This document shows, one piece after another, positions 48,087 through 56,853 of a DNA stretch of 64,000 bases. The stretch spans positions 585,644 to 649,643 of the forward strand of contig NZ_LMJA01000030.1 in the NCBI RefSeq assembly GCF_001428895.1, in the 5' to 3' direction. This stretch comes from Mycobacterium sp. Root265 (GTDB lineage Bacteria; Actinomycetota; Actinomycetes; Mycobacteriales; Mycobacteriaceae). A program made the position numbers and the translations under genes. A model generated the notes under the pieces. The model saw nothing but the letters and a program-made list of their open reading frames with translations, was not told where the DNA came from and ran no database searches. The number at the start of each line of letters is the position of its first letter. The stretch's first letter is position 1.

Positions 48087-49243
48087 GCGGTGTCACGCAC
48101 CGCACTGTCCAGCGGCGCCGAACGACGGTGCCGGGCCTCCCAGCGCAGCAGCGCCTCCCGGCACGGTGACTCGACCAGGGCATAACTGACCGCTGCGATC
48201 GCGAAGCCGAAGATCAGCGTCAGCACCAACACCACCGGCATGTGGCCGTTGAACGGGAAATACCCCATGACCGGAAACACCATCGCCAGGGCAGCCAGGT
48301 GCCAGATGAACAGCCCGTAGGACCAGCGGCCCAGCGTCACCATCACCGGGCTGCCCAGCACCCGGTGCGCGGTGTCGGGCGCGTCGAGCACCAGGGGTGC
48401 CAGCAACGTCCCGGCCACGATCGCGCCCATCGTGGTCTTCACCACGAACTGGCCCACCGTTCCCGGCGTCAGCCCCTCCGGGCCGGCCAGCGGCGAGGCC
48501 GCGACCAGAAACGCCCCCACCGCCACCGCCGCCATCAACAACCGGCGCCGCGCCAGCCGGTGCGCCCAGCCGACCCGGCTCACCGACAGCTCGGCCAGCA
48601 CGATTCCCGCGGCGAACCAGGAGAAGAAGGCCGGTGGCCAGTTGAGCGGGTTCACGCCGTAGGGCGGGTCGAACGGGATCAGCCCCCAGGCCAGGCTCGC
48701 CGCCGCCAGCGCGACGACGGCGGGGATGCGCGCACCCACCGGCAGCCGCCGGGCCAGCAGCGCCAGCACCGGTAGCGCGATGTAGAAGCAGACCTCCACC
48801 GACAGGCTCCACATCTGGGTGAGCCCGTTGGTCAGCGTCAGCGGAACATAGATCTGGGTGAGCGTCAGATTGGCCAGCCAGACGGTGAAGTCGGCGTTGG
48901 TATCGGGCATCAGCGTCAGGATCACGATGACGGCCACCAGGTAGCCGGGCATGATTCGGACCAGCCGCGAGCGCAGGTAATGCCCGGTCGGAGGGCGACG
49001 GCGCAGGCCGCGTTCTGCTGCCGCGTGCCCCCGCCACAGCAGGAAGCCCGACAGCGCGAAGAACACGGCGACCGCCAGGTCGAAGCGGCCCAGCAGCCTG
49101 CCGGTGACGCCACCGGTGTTGCCGGTCTGGAACGCCACGTGGGTGATGACAACCCCGACCGCGGCGCAGGCCCGCATTCCCTCGACGGCGGGCAGAAAGC
49201 TGCGCGCGGCACCTGAGGTGGTGCGATCGCCAGACGCCGTCAT
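48080..49243 (-). CDS. Acyltransferase 3 family membrane protein (Rv0228-like)
   Basis: A 387-residue polytopic protein of the acyltransferase 3 (OafA/YrhL) family, which moves acyl groups onto cell-surface sugars. The N-terminal signature PAVEGMRACAAVGVVITHVAF contains the conserved catalytic-region histidine. FFALSGFLLWRG and the SLSVEVCFYIALPVL motif are typical, and about ten helices are present. There is no extracytoplasmic SGNH domain. ATG 49243 is the first start that gives the family N terminus. The acceptor sugar is unknown. A tandem repeat lies directly upstream. Confidence 0.87.
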   Translation of the reverse strand: MTASGDRTTSGAARSFLPAVEGMRACAAVGVVITHVAFQTGNTGGVTGRLLGRFDLAVAVFFALSGFLLWRGHAAAERGLRRRPPTGHYLRSRLVRIMPGYLVAVIVILTLMPDTNADFTVWLANLTLTQIYVPLTLTNGLTQMWSLSVEVCFYIALPVLALLARRLPVGARIPAVVALAAASLAWGLIPFDPPYGVNPLNWPPAFFSWFAAGIVLAELSVSRVGWAHRLARRRLLMAAVAVGAFLVAASPLAGPEGLTPGTVGQFVVKTTMGAIVAGTLLAPLVLDAPDTAHRVLGSPVMVTLGRWSYGLFIWHLAALAMVFPVMGYFPFNGHMPVVLVLTLIFGFAIAAVSYALVESPCREALLRWEARHRRSAPLDSAVRDTAQ

Positions 49244-49258
49244 GGCGACCAGTGTGCC

Positions 49259-49363
49259 CCCGGCGGGCAGGAGCGAAGCGACCGGGGAATGAGACCGGCG
49301 GGCAGGAGCGAAGCGACCGGGGAATGAGACCGGCGGGCAAGAGCGCAGCGACCAGGGAGTGTC
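49259..49363. repeat. Tandem repeat, three 35-bp units
   Basis: Three head-to-tail copies, 49259-49293, 49294-49328 and 49329-49363. Copies 1 and 2 are identical except for the first base; copy 3 has diverged at a few positions, mostly in its second half. A unit begins ACCGGCGGGCAGGAGCGAAG. It fills most of the gap between the acyltransferase and the next gene, and its near edge is 16 bp from the acyltransferase start. It resembles a mycobacterial VNTR. Confidence 0.85.
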
Positions 49364-49434
49364 GAAGTCGATCGTCACAGTTCTCGCCCTCACAGAGTGC
49401 TGTTAGGGTCGTCAGCGACCGAAGGGAGCACGGG

Positions 49435-50646
49435 TTGAACCGCGCCGTAGCCCTGCGAATTGCCGCATGTGGACTTCTGGGGCTGGGTGCTGCCCTGTTG
49501 ATCGCAGCCCTGCTGCTGTCCACGTACACCCAAGGCAAGATCGCAAAGATCCCGCTGGATCTCGATGCCGACCTCATGAGTGAGGGCACCGGCACCGCGC
49601 TCGATCCGGCGTCGCTGTCCTCGGGGGAAGCGTTCGTCATCAACGAGAACGTCCCAGTGGCGCTGCAGCAGCAGCTCAGCGTGGAGGCTCCGGCCAACGC
49701 CGAGGTGGTGACCCTGCAGGTCGGTAGCACGCTGCGGCGCACCGACAAGCAACAGGACGAAGGGCTGCTGTTGGCCCTGGTCGACACCGTCACCCTGGAT
49801 CGCGCCAGCGCGCTCGCAGTGTCCAGCGACACCAATCCCGGCGGCGCGGTGCAGAAGCCGCGCAGCATCGAGGATGACAACCCGCCGACGAACGTGGCGT
49901 TGCCGCACGAGGGACTGTCCTACCGGTTCCCGTTCGACACCGAGAAGAAGACCTACCCCTACTTCGATCCGATCGCGCAGAAGGCCTTCGACGCCAACTA
50001 CGACGGCGAAGAAGACGTCAACGGACTGACCACCTTCCGGTTCACCCAGAACGTCGGCTACGACGCGGACGGCAAGCTCGTCGAGCCGGTCCGGTACGCC
50101 TCGCTGTACGACAACGACGAGGACGGCGAAGTGACCGCCCGCGCGTCGCTGTGGGGTGTGGAAGCCGAGAGCCCCGAAGATCCGATCACCATGACGCGTT
50201 ACTACGCGGCACAGCGCACCTTCTGGGTGGATCCGGTGACCGGCACCATCGTGCGGGCCAAGGAACACGGATTCCACTACTACGCACGTGACGAGCTCAG
50301 GCCCGAGGTGACGTTCGCCGACTACACCGTGAACTCCACCGAGGAGACGGTCGAGTCGCAGGTCGCCGCCGCGCGCGACGAGTCCGATCATCTGGCGTTG
50401 TGGAGCCGGGTCCTGCCGATCACCTTCACCGCGCTGGGTCTGGTGGCCCTGGTGGGCGGCGTGCTGCTGGGCTCGTTCGCCTTGCGCGCCGAGTCCGCGC
50501 TGATCGATCCCGGCCTCGACGGATCGGACCGCGGCTTCTTCGGCCGGCGTGACGACGAATCCGGGCCGATGCCCGCAGCCGAGGCGCAGACCGAGAAGAT
50601 CCCCACCCGACGGCCCACCGACCTGCCGCCGGACCGACCGGTCTGA
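49435..50646 (+). CDS. DUF3068 envelope protein (Rv0227c-like)
   Basis: A 403-residue protein with an N-terminal helix (RIAACGLLGLGAALLIAALLLSTY), a large extracytoplasmic beta-rich domain rich in Asp/Glu (PYFDPIAQKAFDANYDGEED) and a C-terminal helix (ITFTALGLVALVGGVLLGSF) with a disordered cytoplasmic tail. It belongs to the DUF3068 group, labelled PorA-family in some databases; I see no porin barrel to confirm that name. It starts at TTG 49435 behind GAAGGGAG. It is the first gene of a two-gene unit with the following membrane protein, whose presumed CTG start overlaps its stop. Confidence 0.82.
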   Translation: MNRAVALRIAACGLLGLGAALLIAALLLSTYTQGKIAKIPLDLDADLMSEGTGTALDPASLSSGEAFVINENVPVALQQQLSVEAPANAEVVTLQVGSTLRRTDKQQDEGLLLALVDTVTLDRASALAVSSDTNPGGAVQKPRSIEDDNPPTNVALPHEGLSYRFPFDTEKKTYPYFDPIAQKAFDANYDGEEDVNGLTTFRFTQNVGYDADGKLVEPVRYASLYDNDEDGEVTARASLWGVEAESPEDPITMTRYYAAQRTFWVDPVTGTIVRAKEHGFHYYARDELRPEVTFADYTVNSTEETVESQVAAARDESDHLALWSRVLPITFTALGLVALVGGVLLGSFALRAESALIDPGLDGSDRGFFGRRDDESGPMPAAEAQTEKIPTRRPTDLPPDRPV

Positions 50647-52280
50647 CCACCCCTGCATCACCGGCCACCGCCCACCGGCGGTGGATCGCGCCTGCATACG
50701 CGTTCGCGCTGGCACTGATCGTCACCGGGCCACTGCTGGCACCGGGCTACGTGCTGCTGCGGGACGCCGTCTCCACCCCGCGGTCGCACCTCTCCGACGC
50801 CGCGCTGGGCCTGACCCAGGCCGCGCCGCGGGCGCTGCCGCAGGACTTCGTGATCGCGCTGCTCTCGCCGGTGATCGACGGCGGCGTGCTGGTGAAGCTG
50901 CTGCTGATCGGTGGGCTGTGGCTGGCCGGCTGGGGTGCGGCACGGCTGGTCGCGCAGGTGCTGCCGGAGGCCGGAGTGGCGGGTCAGTGCATGGCCGCGA
51001 CGGTGGCCATCTGGAATCCGTATGTCGCCGAGCGGCTGCTGCAGGGGCATTGGAGCCTGTTGGTCGGCTACGGCTGCCTGTCCTGGGTGGCCGCGATGAT
51101 GCTGCAGCGCCGGTACTGGCCGGCGGTGTTCTGGATCGCGCTGGCGGGCCTGACGCCGACCGGGCTGCTGCTGGCGGCGGTGGTGGCGCTGGTGTGCTGC
51201 CGGGGGTGGCGCGATATCGCAATCACCGCGGCGGCGGCGGCCGGTGCGGCACTGCCCTGGCTGGTGGCCGCGGTGGTCGCAGACTCGCTCTCCTCGACGG
51301 CCGGTGCCGGGGTGTCGGCGTTCGCGGCCCGCGCCGAGCCCGGTCTCGGGACCCTGGGCAGCCTCGCCGGCCTCGGTGGTATCTGGAATGCCCAGGCGGT
51401 ACCCGATTCACGCACAACACTTTTCGCGCTGCTGGGCACCGTCGTGCTGTTGGCCACGGTGTGCGCGGGACTGCCTGCGGCGATCCGCTGTGCGCAGGCA
51501 CGCCCCCTGCTGGTGCTTGCCGCGATCGCGGTGGTGCTGCCCGCGGCAATGGCCACCGGGCCCGGGATGGCGGCGCTGGAAGCGGTGATGCGCGCGGTGC
51601 CCGGGATAGGGCTGCTCCGGGACGGGCAGAAGTGGGTGGCGCTGGCCGTTCCCGGCTACGCGCTGGCCGCCGCCGGGGTTGCGCGACTGGGCCGTTCGGC
51701 GGCGGTGCTGGGCTGCGTCGCCCTGATCGCGGTGCTGCCCGATCTGGCCTGGGGTGTCGGCGGGCAGGTGCGTTCGGTGACCTACCCGGCGGGCTGGACG
51801 ACGGTCGCGGCCATGATCAACGCCGACCCGCGACCGGTGGCGGTGCTACCGCCGGACAGCATGCGCCAATTCTCCTGGGCGGGTGAGGCTCCGGTGCTCG
51901 ACCCGCTGCCCCGCTGGGTGTCCGCCGAGGTACTCAGCAGCGGCGACCTGGTGATCGGCGGGCAGACGGTGCCCGGCGAGGGTGCGCGCGGCCGCGAGGC
52001 GACCCGGCTGCTGCTCGACGGGGCCTCCCAGCGTGAGCTGGCCGACGCCGGGATCGGCTGGGTGGTCGTCGAATCAGGCTCCGGTGCACTGGATTTGCCG
52101 GTGGCCTACCGAGACGGCGACATCGCGCTGTATGACATCGGCGGGACGGCGCCGGCGGCTTCGGGACGTGGGTTGCTGATCACCGCGCACGTGGTGTGGC
52201 TGGCGATCCTGATCGGCACCGGGGTGGGCGCGCTGGTAACGCGACGCCACCCGGTTCTCGTGCCGAGACTGTATTCCTGA
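50643..52280 (+). CDS. Polytopic membrane protein (Rv0226c-like), probable CTG start
   Basis: A 545-residue protein, if translation starts at CTG 50643, which overlaps the upstream stop as CTGA. The first ordinary start in frame is GTG 50751, but the 36 codons before it read as normal protein including a full hydrophobic helix (IAPAYAFALALIVTGPLLAP) and no other start codon exists. The N-terminal two thirds contain 10-12 helices; the rest is a periplasmic-type domain (about 395-510) and a last helix. It looks like a GT-C-type or mannosyltransferase-like membrane protein, but I see no certain catalytic motif. The 3' end runs into a family B repeat. Confidence 0.72.
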   Translation: MTTPASPATAHRRWIAPAYAFALALIVTGPLLAPGYVLLRDAVSTPRSHLSDAALGLTQAAPRALPQDFVIALLSPVIDGGVLVKLLLIGGLWLAGWGAARLVAQVLPEAGVAGQCMAATVAIWNPYVAERLLQGHWSLLVGYGCLSWVAAMMLQRRYWPAVFWIALAGLTPTGLLLAAVVALVCCRGWRDIAITAAAAAGAALPWLVAAVVADSLSSTAGAGVSAFAARAEPGLGTLGSLAGLGGIWNAQAVPDSRTTLFALLGTVVLLATVCAGLPAAIRCAQARPLLVLAAIAVVLPAAMATGPGMAALEAVMRAVPGIGLLRDGQKWVALAVPGYALAAAGVARLGRSAAVLGCVALIAVLPDLAWGVGGQVRSVTYPAGWTTVAAMINADPRPVAVLPPDSMRQFSWAGEAPVLDPLPRWVSAEVLSSGDLVIGGQTVPGEGARGREATRLLLDGASQRELADAGIGWVVVESGSGALDLPVAYRDGDIALYDIGGTAPAASGRGLLITAHVVWLAILIGTGVGALVTRRHPVLVPRLYS

Positions 52281-52322
52281 AGGCGTTCACCCGCACTTCG
52301 CCGTCTGGAATACGGTTTCGGC
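52262..52322. repeat. Palindromic repeat, family B, copy 2
   Basis: A 61 bp element with arms GCCGAGACTGTATTCC at 52262-52277 and GGAATACGGTTTCGGC at 52307-52322, two mismatches between arms. The centre is also similar to copy 1 (GCCGTC before the right arm). The left arm encodes the last residues of the membrane protein gene up to its stop at 52278-52280. Confidence 0.7.
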
Positions 52323-52333
52323 GCGTGGGTTGG

Positions 52334-53506
52334 TCAGACGACGCCGCTGACGTAGCGGCCCGCGTGCACCGATTCGAGGACGGTGCGCATCGCATCCGCG
52401 CTGAGCACCCAGGAGAATTCCGCGCTGCGACTCCGCGCCTTGGCGCCGAGTTCGTCGCGCAGCACCCGGTCGGTGAGCAACCGGCGCAGCCCGTCGACCA
52501 GTTCGTCGGGACCGTCCACCAACAATCCGGTGACACCGTCGACGACGGAGTCCGTCAGGCCACCGGAGCTGCGGTAGCCGATGGTCGGCACCCCGTGCTG
52601 GGCGGCCTCGATGACGGCCAGCCCCCACCCTTCCTTGCGGGAAGGCATCAGGTGAACCCAACTTTGCTGCACCACATGGTGTTTGGCTTCATCATCGATA
52701 TGGCCGTGGAAGGTGACGGCATCGGCAATCCCGAGCACGGCGGCGTGGTCGACCAGCCGCTGTTCCCACCAGCCGCCGCCCACGATGTCGAGGTGCAGGT
52801 CCGGAATCCGGCGGCGCAGCACCGCGACCGCGTCCAGGGCGTCCTCGATCTGCTTGTGCGGCACCAGCCGTGAGAGCACCGCGACCCGCGGGGTGGCGGA
52901 GCGCTGCGCGGTCAGCGATGCCTGCGGCGCCTCATCGACCCCGTTGCGCACCACCGCAATCTGGGCGGGCGCCACACCAAGATCGGTGAGCTCGCGCGCC
53001 GAGGGCAGCGACACGGTGACGTACTGATTGCGCCGGTGCAGGGCCGGAGACAGCCGCGATTCGACGAACCAGCCGAACCGGCCGGTGCGCCGGCCTGCCA
53101 CCGGCCACTGCTCGCGGTGGCAGTGGTGTACCAGCAGCACCGAGCGCTTGCCGTAGGCGAGCCGGGCCAGGAAGGGGATGCCGTTCTGGGTGTCGATGAC
53201 GACGTCGGGCCGGGCACGGCGCAGCGGCCCCACCCCGACCCGCGCGGCCACCATCGCCAGCCCCGCCCAGACGTAGACCGAGTAGGGCCCGCCGCCGCGG
53301 CTGACCGTCACCCCGTCCAGGCTGTCGCGGCGTGGGGCACCCGGGTAGCGGGCGGTGCGCAGGGTGACCGCCACCCCGGCGTCGGCCAGTTGGGCGCCGA
53401 TGCGCTGCAGGTAGGCCTCGCTGCCGCCGCCCTGCGGATGCCCGGTGTCGCGCCAGCCCAGCAACAGCACACGCTGCACCTGGGGGTCACGGGATGTTCG
53501 GGGCAT
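52334..53506 (-). CDS. GT4-type glycosyltransferase (Rv0225-like)
   Basis: A 390-residue group 1 (GT-B fold) glycosyltransferase. The N-terminal acceptor domain has GGGSEAYLQRIGAQLADAG. The C-terminal donor domain has VAVLSRLVPHKQIEDALDAVAVL, HGHIDDEAKHHVVQQSWVHLMPSRKEGWGLAVIEAAQHG with the EGWGLAVIEA nucleotide-sugar motif, and SGGLTDSVVDGVTGLL. It should move a sugar from a nucleotide donor to a lipid or polysaccharide of the envelope; donor and acceptor are unknown. ATG 53506 is chosen. It is divergent from the methyltransferase and convergent with the membrane protein across a family B repeat. Confidence 0.88.
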   Translation of the reverse strand: MPRTSRDPQVQRVLLLGWRDTGHPQGGGSEAYLQRIGAQLADAGVAVTLRTARYPGAPRRDSLDGVTVSRGGGPYSVYVWAGLAMVAARVGVGPLRRARPDVVIDTQNGIPFLARLAYGKRSVLLVHHCHREQWPVAGRRTGRFGWFVESRLSPALHRRNQYVTVSLPSARELTDLGVAPAQIAVVRNGVDEAPQASLTAQRSATPRVAVLSRLVPHKQIEDALDAVAVLRRRIPDLHLDIVGGGWWEQRLVDHAAVLGIADAVTFHGHIDDEAKHHVVQQSWVHLMPSRKEGWGLAVIEAAQHGVPTIGYRSSGGLTDSVVDGVTGLLVDGPDELVDGLRRLLTDRVLRDELGAKARSRSAEFSWVLSADAMRTVLESVHAGRYVSGVV

Positions 53507-53584
53507 AACGTCGCCCAGCCTAACCGGCCCGCCGGCAACGCCTCGGCTCGCTGGTGGGCCACGGTTGAACCGTAGGCTGACCGG

Positions 53585-54346
53585 GTGCGGCCCACCCGTG
53601 ACTTCGCCCGCCGGGCCACCCTGCGCCGCTCGGTCCGCCTGCTCAGCGCGTTCCGGTTCGAACAGTCCGACCCCGCCCGGTTCTACGGCGCGCTGGCCGA
53701 GGACACCGTCGACATGGTCGGTGAGCTGTGGACGGGGCTCAACGCCACCACCCCGGCCGGGCGTACCGCGCTGGACGTCGGGGGTGGCCCCGGGTACTTC
53801 GCGTCCGCGTTCACGGCGGCCGGGATGCATTACATCGGTGTCGAACCGGACCCCGCCGAGATGCACGCGGGTCCGGCCGGCGAACCGGGCGGGGGCTCCT
53901 TCGTCCGCGCCTCGGGCACCGCGCTGCCGTTCGCCGATGACAGCGTCGACATCTGTCTGTCCTCCAATGTCGCCGAGCATGTGCGCCACCCCTGGTTGCT
54001 GGGCAACGAGATGCTGCGGGTCACCCGGCCCGGCGGCCTGGCGGTGCTGTCCTACACGGTGTGGCTGGGCCCGTTCGGCGGGCACGAGATGGGATTGACG
54101 CATTACCTGGGCGGGGCCAGGGCCGCCGACCGGTACGCCCGCAAGCACGGGCACCGGCCCAAGAACGACTACGGATCGTCGTTGTTCGCGGTGTCGGCGG
54201 CCGACGGGTTGCGCTGGGCCGCCAGCACCGGCGCGCTGGTCGCCGCTTTTCCCCGCTACCACCCTCGATGGGCCTGGTGGATGACCTCGGCGCCGGGCCT
54301 GCGCGAATTCACGGTGAGCAATCTGGTGCTGGTCCTGCAGCCCTGA
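53585..54346 (+). CDS. Class I SAM-dependent methyltransferase (Rv0224c-like)
   Basis: A 253-residue Methyltransf_11-type enzyme. Motif I is ALDVGGGPGYFASAF, motif II GVEPDP, and the motif around PFADDSVDICLSSNVAEHV is the typical acidic post-motif, with LLGNEMLRVTRPGG completing the core. The substrate is unknown. It sits beside a glycosyltransferase and other envelope genes, so a cell-wall sugar or lipid is plausible but not shown. Translation starts at GTG 53585, 78 bp from the divergent glycosyltransferase start. Confidence 0.86.
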   Translation: MRPTRDFARRATLRRSVRLLSAFRFEQSDPARFYGALAEDTVDMVGELWTGLNATTPAGRTALDVGGGPGYFASAFTAAGMHYIGVEPDPAEMHAGPAGEPGGGSFVRASGTALPFADDSVDICLSSNVAEHVRHPWLLGNEMLRVTRPGGLAVLSYTVWLGPFGGHEMGLTHYLGGARAADRYARKHGHRPKNDYGSSLFAVSAADGLRWAASTGALVAAFPRYHPRWAWWMTSAPGLREFTVSNLVLVLQP

Positions 54347-54348
54347 AC

Positions 54349-54362
54349 TGCAACAGGTTCTC
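54349..54362. promoter_or_regulatory. KstR-like box upstream of the aldehyde dehydrogenase gene
   Basis: TGCAACAGGTTCTC matches the known KstR consensus TnnAACnnGTTnnA at all but the last base. It starts three bases after the methyltransferase stop and ends 31 bases before the aldehyde dehydrogenase ATG. In M. tuberculosis the homologous gene (Rv0223c) is, as I recall, in the KstR regulon, which supports the call. Confidence 0.55.
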
Positions 54363-54393
54363 GTTTCGCCGGATTCTGGGTAATGTGACGTCC

Positions 54394-55866
54394 ATGACAC
54401 AGACGGCGTTCAAGACAACGTGGGACAAGCTGTTCATCGGTGGTCAGTGGGTCGAACCGTCGACCCCAGAGGTCATCGAAGTCTTCTCCCCCGCGACCGA
54501 GCAGAAGGTCGGCCAGGTTCCGCTGGCCGCGAAGGCGGATGTGGACGCCGCGTGCGCCGCAGCGCGCACGGCATTCGACGAGGGCCCCTGGCCGCGGATG
54601 TCCCCGAAGGAGCGCGAGGCGGTCCTCGCCAAGGCCGTCGAGCTGATCGAGGCCCGCGCCGAGGAGTTCAAGCATCTGCTCAAGCTGGAGACCGGCCAGC
54701 CGCAGACGATCGTCGACATGATGCAGTACGGCGCGGCGATGTCGACGCTGCAGTTCTACGCCTCCGGTGCCGACAAGTTCGCCTGGCAGGACATCCGCGA
54801 CGGGCTCTACGGCCAGACCCTGGTGCTCAAGGAGCCCATCGGCGTCGTCGGCGCCGTCGTGGCCTGGAACGTGCCGTTCTTCCTGGCCGCCAACAAGCTG
54901 GGCCCGGCCCTGCTGGCCGGCTGCACCATCGTGCTCAAGCCCGCCGCCGAAACCCCGCTGACCACCAACCTGATGGCCGACGTGTTCGCCGAGGCCGGCC
55001 TGCCCGAGGGTGTGCTCTCGGTGGTGCCCGGTGGGGTCGAGACCGGTCGTGCGCTGACCGACAACCCGGCGCTGGACAAGTTCACCTTCACCGGGTCGAG
55101 CGCGGTCGGCAAGGAGATCGGCAAGATCGCCGCCGAGAAGCTCAAGCCGTGCACGCTGGAACTCGGCGGCAAGTCCGCCGCGATCATCCTGGAGGACGCC
55201 GACCTGGACTCGACGTTGCCGATGCTGATCTTCTCGGGCCTGATGAACTCCGGGCAGGCCTGTGTCGGGCAGACCCGCATCCTGGCGCCGCGGTCGCGCT
55301 ATGACGAGGTCGTCGAGAAGGTCGCCGCCGCAGCGGCCGGTATGCAGGCCGGCACGCCCGACGATCCGGCCGCCATGATCGGGCCGCTGATCTCGGAGAA
55401 GCAGCGCGAGCGCGTCGAGGGCTACATCAAGAAGGGTGTCGACGAGGGCGCGCGCATCGTCACCGGCGGCGGCCGGCCCGAGGGCCTGGACAGCGGCTGG
55501 TTCGTGCAGCCCACCGTGTTCGCCGATGTCGACAACTCGATGACCATCGCCCAGGAGGAGATCTTCGGACCCGTCCTGGTGGTCATCCCCTTCGATGACG
55601 AGGCCGACGCGGTGCGCATCGCCAACGACTCGGTGTACGGACTGGCCGGTTCGGTGTACACCACCGATTACGGCAAGGCCGTGGAGATCGCCAAGCAGAT
55701 CCGCACCGGCACATACGGAATCAACATGTACGCCTTCGATGCGGGTGCGCCTTTCGGTGGGTACAAGAACTCCGGTATCGGTCGCGAATGTGGCCCCGAG
55801 GGCATCTCGGGCTACTGCGAATCCAAGAGCGTGCTGCTGCCGTTCGGCTACACCCCGGAGCAGTAG
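54394..55866 (+). CDS. NAD(P)-dependent aldehyde dehydrogenase (Rv0223c-like)
   Basis: A 490-residue aldehyde dehydrogenase. The catalytic Cys290 lies in SGQACVGQT and the general base Glu256 in TLELGGKSA; the cofactor motif FTGSSAVGKEI precedes them. It oxidises an aldehyde to the acid. Because a KstR-like box precedes it, a role in sterol or steroid side-product catabolism is likely, though the substrate is not known. A strong hairpin follows the stop, so it is probably transcribed alone. Confidence 0.92.
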   Translation: MTQTAFKTTWDKLFIGGQWVEPSTPEVIEVFSPATEQKVGQVPLAAKADVDAACAAARTAFDEGPWPRMSPKEREAVLAKAVELIEARAEEFKHLLKLETGQPQTIVDMMQYGAAMSTLQFYASGADKFAWQDIRDGLYGQTLVLKEPIGVVGAVVAWNVPFFLAANKLGPALLAGCTIVLKPAAETPLTTNLMADVFAEAGLPEGVLSVVPGGVETGRALTDNPALDKFTFTGSSAVGKEIGKIAAEKLKPCTLELGGKSAAIILEDADLDSTLPMLIFSGLMNSGQACVGQTRILAPRSRYDEVVEKVAAAAAGMQAGTPDDPAAMIGPLISEKQRERVEGYIKKGVDEGARIVTGGGRPEGLDSGWFVQPTVFADVDNSMTIAQEEIFGPVLVVIPFDDEADAVRIANDSVYGLAGSVYTTDYGKAVEIAKQIRTGTYGINMYAFDAGAPFGGYKNSGIGRECGPEGISGYCESKSVLLPFGYTPEQ

Positions 55867-55897
55867 CTACACCACGTTCTCTGCGCGAGCAGACACG

Positions 55898-55931
55898 AAT
55901 GGCTCCCAAAACCGCGGTTTTGGGGGCCATT
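55898..55931 (+). terminator. Terminator hairpin after the aldehyde dehydrogenase gene
   Basis: Arms AATGGCTCCCAAAACC at 55898-55913 and GGTTTTGGGGGCCATT at 55916-55931 pair over 16 bases with one wobble, around a 2-base centre. The stem starts 31 bases after the stop. Confidence 0.75.
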
Positions 55932-56044
55932 TGCGTCTTCTCACCAGCTAATTCGCCGTGTGCGGTGCGCTGCGGATCACAGTTTCGCCGGTTGACGGGC
56001 CGGGTAGACAGCGCCGTCACACTTACAACAGAAAGCACCAGCCC

Positions 56045-56848
56045 ATGAAACGTGATGTGAGAGCCGAACTCGATGTGGACATCACCGCGCCGACCACCCT
56101 CGAATTCCAGATCGCCGTCGCTCCACACCCTGGTGCCGAGGTCACCGAATCGCTGTCGTTCGTGTTGAACGGCAAGGAGATTCAAGCCCGCGAACTGTCC
56201 AGCGCGCACGGCACCCGGATCCATGTCTTCGACGCACCCGAGGGCAACCTCAAGGTCGACTACACCGCGACGGTGATCGGTCAGACCGAACCCGCGCCGG
56301 TGGCCGATGTCGACCTGTCCACCTACCTACGGCCCAGCCGGTACGCCGAGGCGGACAAATTCTTCGGTTTCGCCGCAACCGAATTCGGCCAGTACGCCGA
56401 CTCGGCCACCTTGTTGGAGAAGGTGTCCTCCTGGGTGGGCACCCGGCTCAGCTACGTGCCCGGATCCAGCGATCCCATCGACGGCGCGGCCGACACCCTG
56501 TTGGCCGGGGCCGGGGTGTGCCGCGACTACGCGCACCTGGTGGTCGCGTTGCTGCGGGCGGTGAACGTGCCGGCCCGCTTGGTGGCGGTCTACGCGCCCG
56601 GGTGCTCGCCGATGGACTTCCACGCCGTCGCCGAGGCCTATGTCGACGGGCAGTGGCGCGTGGTCGACGCGACGTGCCTGGCCCCCAGGCAGAGCATGGT
56701 GCGGATCGCCACCGGCCGCGATGCCGCGGACACGGCCTTCCTGGACAACCACAAGGGTTCCATCACGCTGAACAGCGCGACGGTGACCGCCGTCGTCGAC
56801 GGCGACCTCCCCCAGGATTCGATCGATCAGCTGGTGTCGATCCGCTGA
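56045..56848 (+). CDS. Transglutaminase-like cysteine peptidase-fold protein
   Basis: A 267-residue protein with an N-terminal beta domain (about 1-100) and a transglutaminase-like domain. The triad is Cys159 in AGVCRDYAHL, His193 in MDFHAVAEAYV and Asp208 in RVVDATCL. Bacterial members are mostly proteases or peptide ligases; no substrate can be named. There is no signal peptide, so it is cytoplasmic. It ends just before a family A repeat and converges on the acyl-CoA dehydrogenase gene. The 178 bp before it hold the upstream terminator and a possible half of a family B-like repeat. Confidence 0.82.
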   Translation: MKRDVRAELDVDITAPTTLEFQIAVAPHPGAEVTESLSFVLNGKEIQARELSSAHGTRIHVFDAPEGNLKVDYTATVIGQTEPAPVADVDLSTYLRPSRYAEADKFFGFAATEFGQYADSATLLEKVSSWVGTRLSYVPGSSDPIDGAADTLLAGAGVCRDYAHLVVALLRAVNVPARLVAVYAPGCSPMDFHAVAEAYVDGQWRVVDATCLAPRQSMVRIATGRDAADTAFLDNHKGSITLNSATVTAVVDGDLPQDSIDQLVSIR

Positions 56849-56853
56849 GGCCC

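Noticed and set aside
55958-55995. Third copy of the family B repeat
   Set aside because: Only one half (ATCACAGTTTCGCC) resembles the arm, and no matching left arm was found nearby.
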